Notes: generated by a model not told the origin, from the sequence alone. A stretch of DNA of 64,000 bases from Breznakibacter xylanolyticus (GCF_003254275.1 NZ_QKZK01000006.1:62001-126000); one strand, 5' to 3'; counted from the first letter of the stretch, positions 55,627-64,000 are shown. Program-made: numbers and translations.

Positions 55627-55659
55627 AAACCTTCAAGGTTTTGAAAACCTTGAAGGTTT
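55627..55659. repeat. Short palindrome AAACCTTCAAGGTTT
   Basis: AAACCTTCAAGGTTTT and AAAACCTTGAAGGTTT around a two-base centre, eight bases after the DUF4450-type stop codon. Same sequence family as 7487-7518. The 5' neighbour contains CAAGACG-type iterations (55588-55620). Confidence 0.8.
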
Positions 55660-55667
55660 CGTGACGG

Positions 55668-58600
55668 CTACTCCACCACCGTGGCCGCCATCAACCCGAT
55701 AATGACATCGGAGGTGGTGGCCCGAATGGTGAGCGACTCAAGCATTTTATCAGGGTGGATGGGCATGTCGAGCAATACGGCAGCACCACCATCAATGATG
55801 CGGTTCGAGTATCCTTTGATGGCATTATGACCGTCGAAATGGCTGCCCATCCAGCCGGTTTTCAGATGCAGACGCACGGGGGCGGGCTGAGTGATTTCAA
55901 ACGCCTTGCCATCGTGAAAATAATCCTGCTCGATGGGGCACCAGTTGTCGGGATTCACCAGGGGCAACACCTCACCGGAGCCGTCGGCATATCGCACCGT
56001 CACGGTTCCGTTCACCATTCGGCTTTGCATGGGATTGGTTGATCCGGCCATCATCAAATAAAGATGACGCCCCTTTCCTTGCAACACAACAGATATCGAG
56101 TCGGGGTAATTGTCCCACAACGATGCAAACGCAACATTAGGCACTTCAGCGGCCGAAGGTGTCGCAAGCATGACGCCCGACGGGCTCACTACCCTGTTAC
56201 CGAGTTTGGCTTTTTCACGCAGTCCACTGTCGTCAATTACCGGATGGATATTCGGATAACACCAGTTACCCACCCCGTGTTTGGGCAGTTGCAAAGTGGG
56301 ATGCGGCCAGCGCGGCGTGAGGTATTCCTGCTGAAAAATGTCGGTAATTCGGGCATTGAACACACCACTCAAATCGATTGTCGTCTGGGGCGTAGTTGAT
56401 TTTAGCATCAACGCAGATACAAAACGCCCCGACCCCAAACTGACGTCACTCCCGCAACGTCTCACCTCTATCAGGTTATCGCCCGGCATCAACAAGGTCG
56501 CTTCTACTATGAACAAGGGTGATGTATCTCGTTGTTGCAATGTAACATTGGCATGCACCAACCGGTGGTTCACCCACACATCGACCGTCACCGGATGATT
56601 GAAGTAATTTGTTAATTGTAACGACATGCCATCGTTATGAGATGCCAGAACCAGCACTTCTACAGGCTGAACGACCTCGACGGGTACCGGCATCCACCAC
56701 ATAAAATCGCCCTGTTTCACGCGGGCAAACAACGTGCGATGTCCCAATTCGCCCGATATCTTTCCATGAATATTGGATTTTTGATCGACCCAAATTTCCT
56801 TCAGCAATTGCTGAGGATCGGATACCTTTACCACCTCATCGAGACTGAAATCATCCCCAAGCGCCACCTTGACTTCTTGAGGTTGAGCACGCAAGGCATC
56901 ACCGCCCCACTCGGCCTCCACCACCAGATGTTCAGCAGCTTCAGCCTCGACCACCACTTGGGCATGAAAAACCTCCAGGTTGCATAAAGTATAATTTGCG
57001 GGACGACCATTGACGGTGATGCGCACCACTTTATCGCCCCTTGCTTTCAAATGGATGCGCCACTTCAACGTTTGAGGCAAGTGCTGAGAGAGTTCATAAC
57101 GGTCAACAGAACCGTTGCGTTGATAATTGAATGATAAATCAGGTGTCTGCAATGCAGCATGGTTCCAGCCATCGGGCAGCCCCGGCATCACATTCAACAC
57201 ACCACAGAGGGCATCGGGTCGAAAACCGAAAAGACCCTCAACTAGCGAGCGGGCAGTCATGCCAACTTCATCGGCAAAGTCTCGGTACATCTCGCCCCGC
57301 GAGGCATCGAGAGCCGACAGTTGCACAAAATTGGCCGGGCTGCCCCCAAGATACATGGCATCGAGCAAAGTGGCTTTCCACAAGTCAAAAGCCGTCTCAG
57401 AGCGGCCGGCCTGCCAGTGAGCCAGGGCGGCATGCAGGTTTTCGGCCATCACCACATTGTTGATGCTCCAGTCGTAGGGCTGCCAATTGGTGGTGGCATG
57501 CACGTAATAATCACACAGGCGACGCGTGTCACCCACTAAACGAGACGTGTCGGAGGTGATGAAAAGGCGGGGCAAACCGGTCTCAATGTAACGCGATGCC
57601 TGCCAAGACATTTGCGGGGTGGCAGGTTCTGAGTCGAGGGCATGATAGATGGTCCACAAAGCCGCCGAGGGATGCAACGGCTTCTCACCCATCCACTCCT
57701 GGTATTCGGTAAAATGCCCCACCGATGGCATCCAAAGACGACCTCGGAGGGCTTCATTAATCTTTTGAGCCTCGAGGGCAAATCGTTGACCATCTTCGCC
57801 AATGAGTTTGGCGATTTGTGCGGCCATCGTGTTGGCAAAATAGTTATAGGCCGACGAGTGGGTCACCGCGCCACCGCTGTACTGCAAGGCATCACTGGCC
57901 CAGATGCAGCAGTAGGCATCGTAAAGGCCGTCGTTGTCGGCATCGAAATTGCGTTTTTCCCAGTCGAGGTGGCGCACCACCACCGGCCACATCTCACGCA
58001 TGAAAGCTGTGTCGCCCGTCCACCTGAAATGCCGCATGAGCGCATCAATGAACACCAGGTTCATGTCGTAATGATGTGGGCGAATGTCGCCATTGGGATT
58101 GCGGCAGATGTAACCACTGGTGAAAAGGGCGTTGCCCAGCTTCTCTTCTTGTCGGGCCAGGTTTTTGGCCGGGTCGGGCACCGAGGGTCCCCAAGCAGGC
58201 TCAGTGATTTGCGACCGGGCATAACTGCGAAAGTGGCCTTTGGCACGGTCGTGCCAGCCCAGCGGGTCGGCAGTGTATGGACCTCTCCAACCATTGAGGC
58301 GCATGCGCCAGCCGATGGCGCCGTGCAGATAAGTGGAATCTTCCCATATGGCATCGGCGGCCACCGCCAAAGCAGCCCCCAGAGTGTTGATGTACGGGTC
58401 GGGGGTGGAAACGCGGATACGCGAAGCCAATCGTGCCCGGTCTGCTTCACTTTGTTGAAATACTGCCGGTATTTGCTTATCGGAGATGTGGAAATCAGCA
58501 GCGACGGCGGGCACTTTCAGTTGAAAGAACAAGGGTTTTATCCCAACCCCCGGCACCGTAGCGACCAACACAGGCGTATCGGAAACCGATGATTGTAGAA

Positions 58601-59336
58601 GTTGTTGAGGATGATTGATCAACGCAGCGTCACCCACACGCAATGATGCCGAAGCGGGAAAAATGCCCATCACCTGTTTTTTATCGCCTGTGGCTGACGG
58701 CGTCATGGGGATCACATTATTTCCGTTGCCGTATTGAAGAAAAAAACGATGGCCACTGATATCAAAACGATTGCCCACGCAGTTGTCGGGCTTTAAATCA
58801 AAGACATCTGACGGGTCGGCATTCATGTCCCCTTCGCGACTGAAGCGCTTGTCGGTGGCTCCGCCAAACGCAGCCACCAGTTGAATGTTTATGAGCTTTT
58901 GGTCGGCTTCGACCTTCAGCACCATCCCTTCACCCAGCGAAAGCGCCAATAACGTGACTTTTAACGAAGCCTTTCCCAACAATGAATCGCGCAGGGTATA
59001 AATCATGGAACCGGCACGGTAGCGGGCTTCAATGGTTTGAAAATTTTTCAGCCACTTGCACTGCTTCCCATTGGAGATGCCCAAGTGCAGGTTACCCCCA
59101 AAACGAGGCATGTACATGGCAAATTCGGGCAAGTCGCCCGCCTCGACCCGGAATCCGGTGTTAGTACCGTACAAAGCCCGATTAAAGCGCTTTGTGCCGT
59201 TAATAATGACAAAGTCATCACCATCGGGTCGATAACGCAATGGTCTCGCCGGCGCGTCAACAGTTGATGGCTGTGCGACAAGCGATGTAAAGGCAACGAT
59301 GAACAAACAGAAAACAGTGAGAAGCCGGAAGGTCAT
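55668..59336 (-). CDS. DUF4450-type putative (alpha/alpha)6-barrel glycoside hydrolase
   Basis: 1222 aa with signal peptide MTFRLLTVFCLFIVAFTSLVAQ. The N-terminal region (about 30-320) is a beta-supersandwich with LRYRPDGDDFVIINGTKRFN and TNTGFRVEAGDLPEF, which I recognise as the DUF4450 signature. The middle (about 320-780) looks like an (alpha/alpha)6 barrel: DSTYLHGAIGWRMRLNGWRG, GDTAFMREMWPVVVRHLDWE, DNDGLYDAYCCIWASDALQY, and a closing SLVEGLFGFRPDALCGVLNV typical of GH78/GH127-like clans. The last ~440 residues are beta-rich accessory domains. It lies in a rhamnogalacturonan cluster, so an exo-acting role on side-chain or backbone sugars is plausible, but no substrate is assigned. A run of nine C sits one base before the ATG. 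Confidence 0.75.
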   Translation of the reverse strand: MTFRLLTVFCLFIVAFTSLVAQPSTVDAPARPLRYRPDGDDFVIINGTKRFNRALYGTNTGFRVEAGDLPEFAMYMPRFGGNLHLGISNGKQCKWLKNFQTIEARYRAGSMIYTLRDSLLGKASLKVTLLALSLGEGMVLKVEADQKLINIQLVAAFGGATDKRFSREGDMNADPSDVFDLKPDNCVGNRFDISGHRFFLQYGNGNNVIPMTPSATGDKKQVMGIFPASASLRVGDAALINHPQQLLQSSVSDTPVLVATVPGVGIKPLFFQLKVPAVAADFHISDKQIPAVFQQSEADRARLASRIRVSTPDPYINTLGAALAVAADAIWEDSTYLHGAIGWRMRLNGWRGPYTADPLGWHDRAKGHFRSYARSQITEPAWGPSVPDPAKNLARQEEKLGNALFTSGYICRNPNGDIRPHHYDMNLVFIDALMRHFRWTGDTAFMREMWPVVVRHLDWEKRNFDADNDGLYDAYCCIWASDALQYSGGAVTHSSAYNYFANTMAAQIAKLIGEDGQRFALEAQKINEALRGRLWMPSVGHFTEYQEWMGEKPLHPSAALWTIYHALDSEPATPQMSWQASRYIETGLPRLFITSDTSRLVGDTRRLCDYYVHATTNWQPYDWSINNVVMAENLHAALAHWQAGRSETAFDLWKATLLDAMYLGGSPANFVQLSALDASRGEMYRDFADEVGMTARSLVEGLFGFRPDALCGVLNVMPGLPDGWNHAALQTPDLSFNYQRNGSVDRYELSQHLPQTLKWRIHLKARGDKVVRITVNGRPANYTLCNLEVFHAQVVVEAEAAEHLVVEAEWGGDALRAQPQEVKVALGDDFSLDEVVKVSDPQQLLKEIWVDQKSNIHGKISGELGHRTLFARVKQGDFMWWMPVPVEVVQPVEVLVLASHNDGMSLQLTNYFNHPVTVDVWVNHRLVHANVTLQQRDTSPLFIVEATLLMPGDNLIEVRRCGSDVSLGSGRFVSALMLKSTTPQTTIDLSGVFNARITDIFQQEYLTPRWPHPTLQLPKHGVGNWCYPNIHPVIDDSGLREKAKLGNRVVSPSGVMLATPSAAEVPNVAFASLWDNYPDSISVVLQGKGRHLYLMMAGSTNPMQSRMVNGTVTVRYADGSGEVLPLVNPDNWCPIEQDYFHDGKAFEITQPAPVRLHLKTGWMGSHFDGHNAIKGYSNRIIDGGAAVLLDMPIHPDKMLESLTIRATTSDVIIGLMAATVVE

Positions 59337-59605
59337 TGGGGGGGGGTGAAGTTTAAAGTTTATAAGTTAAGGGTTTAGGGTTTAGGGTTTAAAATTAATT
59401 AAGCAGGCAATAATGCATCAAAACTGCAGGTGTTAGCTTTAGAAAACCATGAAAAAAAACAACAACATTTCTCTCTATATCAAGATATTCGCAACAAGCA
59501 CGACGAGCCTTTGCACCTCAGCGTTCAATCCAACGTGCATCAAAAAAAAACCCGCCAGGCATGAGGCACCTGCCGGGTTATCACAAAATTAAACCACTCA
59601 ATAAA
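59337..59605. other. Intergenic region with C9 tract and TTTAGGG iterations
   Basis: Nine G on the plus strand (59338-59346) directly precede the DUF4450-type start codon. Three iterations of the heptamer TTTAGGG, telomere-like by coincidence, follow at 59367-59390. The rest is AT-rich up to the terminator of GH105. Confidence 0.7.
59542..59580 (-). terminator. Terminator of the GH105 gene
   Basis: On the minus strand AACCCGGCAGG ... CCTGGCGGGTT (one mismatch) is followed by TTTTTTTG, 25 bases after the GH105 stop codon. It implies separate or attenuated transcription of the DUF4450-type gene. Confidence 0.88.
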
Positions 59606-60733
59606 TCATTTTAGTTTGTACACTTCGGTACCGGCCAACAGCACGCACCCCAAGCCGTAGTCCTCAAAGTCGGGCACACTCGACACAGTAACAGGCTGAC
59701 CATCTTTGGGCTCCTTGCCGGTTCCCTGTATGTAACCGAGAAAACCGTTGGGCTGCACGCACTCGGTGGCAATGGCATTCCACCCTTTGAGAATGGTGGG
59801 CAGATATTCCTCGCGCTTGAGGATACCGTTGTTCACGCCCCAAGCCATGGCGTAGACGAACAGCGCCGTACCCGAAGCTTCTTTGCCGCCAAAGTGATTG
59901 GCATCGTGCAGGCTCACGTTCCAAAATCCGTCGGCACGCTGAATGGGCTTAAGGGCTTTGGCCATGGTCTGCAACATCTTCACGTACTCATCGCGGTGCG
60001 GCGCATTCTTGGGCATGGTGTCGAGCAGACGAGCCATCACCGAAATGACCCACCCGTTACCACGCGACCAGTAGCAATCCTCACCATTGGGTTCTTTGTA
60101 AGGAGGCACAAAATCCTTGTCGCGCCACCACAAGCCATCCTTGGCATTGAAGAGGCCATTGCCGCCATGCTTGGTTTTGCTATAGTTATAAATCTCGAAC
60201 ATGCGCTCATAGTAACGGTTGTCGCCGGTAATGTTGCCCAGTTCGGCAAACACAGGCATCACCATATGGAAGGCATCAATCCACCACCAGTCGTCGTTTT
60301 GCGGGGTATTCACCATCATGTCGATGGACGTCTTAATATTGCGCAAGCGCTCGGCCTGAGGATCCATCTTCCAAAGGGCAATGTAAGTCTGACCACAGCA
60401 ATGGTCATCGGCGTTGCGGGTGGTGTTGCCGTTGCGCATGCCCCACTTGTGAAACTCGCTCCAACTGAGCATGTAGTCGTAATACTCCTTCTTGGGATAG
60501 ATTTTATAAAGCTCGGTCAATCCCTCGTAATACACGCCTCTGGTCCAGATGTTACTGGGGCGCTCGCGGTCGGTGACGAGTTTCATGCCCACGTCGGGGA
60601 ATTTTTTCATGAAATAGTCGTTGGCACGAACAAGGGTGGCCAGCACCTCTTTGCGATCGGGCAACTGCTGTGCCAGAGCGGTTCCACACAACATGGTGGC
60701 AACAATGGCCAGAATGAATGGGTGTTTTTTCAT
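59606..60733 (-). CDS. GH105 unsaturated rhamnogalacturonyl hydrolase
   Basis: Releases the 4,5-unsaturated galacturonic acid left at the non-reducing end by rhamnogalacturonan lyases such as the PL11 at 19513-24012. 375 aa, the family's usual length. Signal peptide MKKHPFILAIVATMLCGTALA. (alpha/alpha)6-barrel motifs are NIWTRGVYYEGLTELY, DWWWIDAFHMVMP (Asp153, equivalent of the catalytic Asp of YteR) and DCYWSRGNGWVISVMARLLD. The predicted location is periplasmic. Flanked by GH28 upstream (174 bases) and a strong terminator downstream. Confidence 0.93.
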   Translation of the reverse strand: MKKHPFILAIVATMLCGTALAQQLPDRKEVLATLVRANDYFMKKFPDVGMKLVTDRERPSNIWTRGVYYEGLTELYKIYPKKEYYDYMLSWSEFHKWGMRNGNTTRNADDHCCGQTYIALWKMDPQAERLRNIKTSIDMMVNTPQNDDWWWIDAFHMVMPVFAELGNITGDNRYYERMFEIYNYSKTKHGGNGLFNAKDGLWWRDKDFVPPYKEPNGEDCYWSRGNGWVISVMARLLDTMPKNAPHRDEYVKMLQTMAKALKPIQRADGFWNVSLHDANHFGGKEASGTALFVYAMAWGVNNGILKREEYLPTILKGWNAIATECVQPNGFLGYIQGTGKEPKDGQPVTVSSVPDFEDYGLGCVLLAGTEVYKLK

Positions 60734-60907
60734 GTTTTAAAATTTAAGCCCCGTCATCCCCAAAAGGGGGAATATGGGGTTGTTGTCATTAATATTCAGT
60801 CAATGTCTTCTTGTGTTCATTTTCTTTTTCGTGCACTTTTGCACTCCCTCCAATCATCATGCGTGATTCGTCATTGTTTAAACCGAAGAAACCACCTTCA
60901 ATTTACA

Positions 60908-62374
60908 TCATTTTGAATCACTTCGCACAATAAGATTATCGCCCCCGGCATGATAGGTCACCTGTTTGAGGGTCACTTTTTTGTCGTTCTCCACCATCAG
61001 CCGCTCACCTTTTGGGGTGGTAATTTTAATATTTTCGAGTTTCCAGTTGCTGACGTGTTTCAACTGTCCGGTCACGGCGGCCTGCACGTCCACGTTACGC
61101 ACGGTGACGTCGGTGATGGGCGATACCTCAAGCCCTTCCACATCGAAAGCAGTGCCATACACATTAATGGCCGTGCAGTTTTCGAGCGTGATATTGCTGA
61201 ATCGGGCGATGCCTTTGCCATCGGGCACCGGTTGGGTCATCACCTTCCAGTGTTCGGGCATCTCGGTCATGTCTGCAGGCAGTTGAGCATAGCTATAACT
61301 GGGATTCCAGTTAAGCGTGACATGCAGCAAGTTTCTCACTCCGTCGGCCTGGCAATCGATCACCGTAATGTCTTCGGCACCGCCGCCACGTGTCATGGCC
61401 GATTTGAGATGCAGCACATTTCCGGAACCATAGGCTTTCATGCGCTCAGCTCTGACATGACGAATCCAGCCGGATGTTTCGCTGCCAATGACCAACACAC
61501 CGCCGCCGGCACGGGCTATGTTGTCGTGAAACCAAATGTACTCCGAAGGGCGATTCACCCGCAAGCCATCGGCATCGCGACCTGCCTTCACGCAATAATT
61601 GTCGTCGTTGCAGTCGATGTCGCAGTTCATCACCTCCACGTAGGATGACGAGTCAATGTCCACCCCGTCGGTACTGGGTCCTTTGCCATCGATGTTATTG
61701 CGGATGATTACCCCGTCGACCGTCACATTGTGGCAATACATCACGTGCACCGTCCAAAATCCGGCTTGTTTGATGGTAATGCCGCTGATGGTCACATGAC
61801 GGCTATTGGCCACCTCGAGGGTGCGAACCCGTTTGCTGTCGTAATCCGATGCCCAGCGCAACCCCATAGGGGTATAGGCTTCGCGAAGATTCCAATAGTG
61901 TTCCCAATGCACCTTCCCCTGGGCATGAAGGGTTCCTTTACCGGTAATGGCCACATTTTCCTGGTCGAGCACATTGATGACCCCACAAGGCCACATCATC
62001 TCAATACCGGCCACCCGCGTTAAAATTTCGGGATAATACTTTACATCCATGAGTGCGCGCAGCTCTACCCCCTCGGCAATCTCAAAATTGACATTGCTTT
62101 TGAGGTAAATGGCTCCGGTATGATAAACACCAGGCAGGAAAGTCACCTTACCACCACCGTTGGCCGAACATACATCAATGGCTTTTTGAATGGCAGCCGT
62201 CGAAGCAATTACCTTGCCTTGGAATGCGCCATAATCATTAACACAATATACCCGTCCAGACTCCGGAAACCTTTTAGCGCCGGTCAGCTTCAGCCAATCC
62301 TGCGCCTGCACGCACATGGCCAATGCAAGCATCATCCCTACCACTATCCCTCTCATCATTTTCACGCAATTCAT
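60908..62374 (-). CDS. GH28 polygalacturonase/rhamnogalacturonan hydrolase
   Basis: Right-handed beta-helix pectinase of 488 aa. Signal peptide to about residue 25. Opening motif VNDYGAFQGK; the family catalytic segments are present in variant form: STDGVDIDSS (Asp236), CNDDNYCVKAG (Asp257, Asp258) and GVLVIGSETSGWIRHV in place of the usual GHG...V loop. The variant third motif is common in Bacteroidota exo-acting or rhamnogalacturonan-specific members, so an endo-polygalacturonase is less likely. Near PL11, GH105 and CE12 it fits rhamnogalacturonan oligosaccharide hydrolysis. A candidate promoter lies at 62505-62530. Confidence 0.9.
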   Translation of the reverse strand: MNCVKMMRGIVVGMMLALAMCVQAQDWLKLTGAKRFPESGRVYCVNDYGAFQGKVIASTAAIQKAIDVCSANGGGKVTFLPGVYHTGAIYLKSNVNFEIAEGVELRALMDVKYYPEILTRVAGIEMMWPCGVINVLDQENVAITGKGTLHAQGKVHWEHYWNLREAYTPMGLRWASDYDSKRVRTLEVANSRHVTISGITIKQAGFWTVHVMYCHNVTVDGVIIRNNIDGKGPSTDGVDIDSSSYVEVMNCDIDCNDDNYCVKAGRDADGLRVNRPSEYIWFHDNIARAGGGVLVIGSETSGWIRHVRAERMKAYGSGNVLHLKSAMTRGGGAEDITVIDCQADGVRNLLHVTLNWNPSYSYAQLPADMTEMPEHWKVMTQPVPDGKGIARFSNITLENCTAINVYGTAFDVEGLEVSPITDVTVRNVDVQAAVTGQLKHVSNWKLENIKITTPKGERLMVENDKKVTLKQVTYHAGGDNLIVRSDSK

Positions 62375-62504
62375 TGATTCGTTTTCAAGCCCACCATCCC
62401 CCGTGGGGACATCGGCAAGAGTTCAAACAAATTTACATCAATCAGAGGGTTAACCCTTTTCAACCATGAATGACAATCATCCACAACGACCATGAATTTT
62501 GTGT

Positions 62505-62530
62505 CAAAAAATGAAGAATATTTGCACCAA
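62505..62530 (-). promoter_or_regulatory. Candidate promoter upstream of GH28
   Basis: On the minus strand TTG (62530-62528), 15 bases, then ATTTTTTG (62512-62505) and ACACAAAAT. The block TTTTTGACACAAAAT also occurs in the SusC pair 3 promoter. It sits 25 bases after the CE12 stop codon, giving a leader of about 125 bases. Confidence 0.35.
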
Positions 62531-62554
62531 CCATCACTATTTGACAACCCGGGA

Positions 62555-63874
62555 TCAGTTTCCGTCGGGTTTCTCGTTGGCAGCCATAGGACTTATCGAT
62601 AATGACCAGCTGTCGGGATCGTCGGGGTGTGAAGGATCAAATTCGGGAACATCGGTGGTGAGAAATTGGGCAAGGGGCAGCTTCAGATCAATGATGCCTT
62701 TGCGAATGCAGCGGGCGATCTCATAGGCTCCAAAACTGTTGAAATGGGTATTGTCTTCGAGTTTTTGTTCCTGCCCCGGCCAGGTATTGGCAGGATAATG
62801 CACGAATGCTTTGATAGATTTCTCCGGCCCCCATGCTTCGTACATGATTTCACTCATTTGATTCAGATCAACAAGAGGAACCTGCATGTCGGCAGCCACT
62901 TTGCGAGCCGCAGCGGGAAAGTCGCCCAAGGAGTGAACCACCTTGCCGTTGGCGTCGAAATTGCGACGATGCATAGAGGTGACGATAACGGGATTGCCGC
63001 CCTTTTGTCGTGTTAAGGAAACGAATTCACGCATCAAATCGGAATACGAGCCCCAAGCACCATGCTCATCGCCCTTGCGCTTTTGGTCGTTATGACCAAA
63101 CTCGATAAAAAGGTAATCGCCGGGTTTCATCACACTGAGAATCTTGGCCAACCGCTGCGATGCCTTGAACGAATGAAGCGCTTCACCCGATTCGGCATAG
63201 TTGGCCACCACCACTTTCCCGTGTTCAAAAAAACGGGTGATCATCTGCCCCCAGGCCGCCCACGGCTCCTTGTCCTGATCTACCACGGTGGAATTACCCG
63301 CCAGAAAAACCGTGGTAGCCGTGGCATTGGGAACAATCTCCATGGCACACACCGAAGGCAGACTGTCGCCAAACTCAATGGTGAGCTTGTTGTCCCAATT
63401 GAGATAGCCCTTTTCACGGGGCTTAATGCGAATGCGTTCATTGTCACTGATGCGAGGCGTGCGCACATTCACGGTGAAGGTGCGCTGAAGGGTCTCACCA
63501 CGAACGGTCTGCATCTTCTCGAGCATCAAACGGCGCGACTCGGCCTTGACGGTGGTCGATGAAGTGCCATTGGGATTTCCCAGCGTCAACGTCACGTCGT
63601 AATTCCCCTCCGGCAATTTCACCGAAAAATAAAACGGCCTGTCCGAAAAGCAATAATCAGAAGTAAGGGCGTTGCCCTTTTTGTGCTTCTCGGCTGCGGG
63701 GCGGGTATTGTAATCAAACCCAAATCCCGATGCATCAGAATAAACCATCTCGGGTGCCACCCGGGTGTACCCTTTGGCCGTTTTGCCATTTCCGAAATCG
63801 AACTTCATGGCCTGTCCCATCACCGATGTTACAAACAACACGAAGGCCGCGCAAATAAAAAGAAGCTTTTTCAT
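62555..63874 (-). CDS. CE12 rhamnogalacturonan acetylesterase with N-terminal beta-sandwich
   Basis: 439 aa. Signal peptide MKKLLFICAAFVLFVTSVMG; N-terminal beta-sandwich (about 22-180, MKFDFGNGKTAKGYTRV, YFSVKLPEGNYDVTLTLGNP), probably carbohydrate-binding; SGNH domain with FLAGNSTVVDQ (Ser195, with Asn194 in place of the usual Asp of GDS), ANYAESGEAL, IEFGHNDQKRKGD and DNTHFNSFGA (catalytic Asp and His). This resembles rhamnogalacturonan acetylesterases of other Bacteroidota pectin loci. First gene of the minus-strand pectin series visible in the window; a diverged repeat lies upstream. Confidence 0.9.
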   Translation of the reverse strand: MKKLLFICAAFVLFVTSVMGQAMKFDFGNGKTAKGYTRVAPEMVYSDASGFGFDYNTRPAAEKHKKGNALTSDYCFSDRPFYFSVKLPEGNYDVTLTLGNPNGTSSTTVKAESRRLMLEKMQTVRGETLQRTFTVNVRTPRISDNERIRIKPREKGYLNWDNKLTIEFGDSLPSVCAMEIVPNATATTVFLAGNSTVVDQDKEPWAAWGQMITRFFEHGKVVVANYAESGEALHSFKASQRLAKILSVMKPGDYLFIEFGHNDQKRKGDEHGAWGSYSDLMREFVSLTRQKGGNPVIVTSMHRRNFDANGKVVHSLGDFPAAARKVAADMQVPLVDLNQMSEIMYEAWGPEKSIKAFVHYPANTWPGQEQKLEDNTHFNSFGAYEIARCIRKGIIDLKLPLAQFLTTDVPEFDPSHPDDPDSWSLSISPMAANEKPDGN

Positions 63875-63940
63875 GAATTGAAAGGCATTAATTAAAAACC
63901 GCTGAATGAGTTTAAAACAATTGACTCAACAAACACAAAA

Positions 63941-64000
63941 TCAAAATAAACGCTGAGACACGAAGACGCTGAGTTTATTCTTAACTACTATATAACTCTT
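63941..64000. repeat. Fragment of the ~200-bp intergenic repeat at the window edge
   Basis: AATAAACGCTGAGACACGAA is in the same orientation as the copies at 2701 and 10359, while the last 18 bases, AACTACTATATAACTCTT, are the complement of the repeat's tail. Incomplete at the window end. Confidence 0.6.

Noticed and set aside
57642-58592. 316-aa plus-strand open frame inside the DUF4450-type gene
   Set aside because: Antisense shadow of a well-supported gene with no signal peptide, domain or promoter of its own.
59367-59390. Telomere-like TTTAGGG iterations
   Set aside because: Only three units in a bacterial intergenic gap; similar low-complexity heptamers are probably decayed repeats rather than a chromosome end or eukaryotic contamination.
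59894-60916. 340-aa plus-strand open frame opposite GH105
   Set aside because: GH105 catalytic motifs on the minus strand are clear; the antisense frame shows no known features.

Overview
The window comes from a member of the Bacteroidota, most likely the order Bacteroidales. The evidence is three SusC/SusD pairs, a hybrid two-component sensor (HTCS) with an AraC-type output, two proteins with type IX secretion (T9SS) C-terminal sorting domains, lipoproteins with acidic residues after the lipidated Cys, and TAnnTTTG-type promoter boxes. The T9SS cargo argues against a typical gut Bacteroides and for an environmental or plant-degrading relative. The genus cannot be fixed from the sequence alone. 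The window is almost entirely polysaccharide utilisation loci (PULs).

Layout. (1) Positions 1-10.3 kb, plus strand: a glucuronoxylan side-chain and acetyl-removal set: GH3 (start outside the window), GH67 alpha-glucuronidase, a CE20/SASA-type acetylesterase, a CE4-like deacetylase and a GH43. No endo-xylanase or SusC/D lies on this strand in the window. (2) 10.7-15.0 kb, minus strand: the HTCS. (3) 15.6-18.1 kb, plus strand: a FucO-like lactaldehyde reductase and a CE12 esterase. (4) 18.5-24.0 kb, minus: a TPR protein and a 1499-aa PL11 rhamnogalacturonan lyase fused to beta-solenoid repeats and a T9SS signal. (5) 24.4-43.2 kb, minus: a compact run in transcription order FAS1, SusC, SusD, FAS1, FAS1, SusC, SusD, T9SS beta-helix protein. 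(6) 44.0-49.2 kb, minus: a third SusC/SusD pair with a deleted insertion-sequence relic directly behind it. (7) 49.5-63.9 kb, minus: GH35, a second CE20-type esterase, a GH43-like propeller, a DUF4450-type putative hydrolase, GH105, GH28 and a second CE12.

How it fits together. Sections 3-7 read as a rhamnogalacturonan-I (pectin) system. CE12 removes acetyl groups. PL11 and GH28 cut the backbone, and GH105 removes the unsaturated galacturonyl end from lyase products. GH35 and the GH43-like enzyme trim galactan or arabinan side chains. SusC/D pairs and FAS1 lipoproteins bind and import oligosaccharides. FucO would reduce the lactaldehyde produced when rhamnose is catabolised. Sections 1 and 7 suggest that xylan and pectin systems lie side by side with the HTCS between them.

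The least explained features are the three fasciclin (FAS1) lipoproteins interleaved with tandem SusC/D pairs, the PL11-solenoid-T9SS fusion, a 381-bp relic with 22-bp terminal inverted repeats, a ~110-bp palindromic element present three times, a family of ~200-bp repeats, and two 9-bp homopolymer tracts in positions where slippage could switch expression. No tRNA, rRNA or CRISPR array was recognised.
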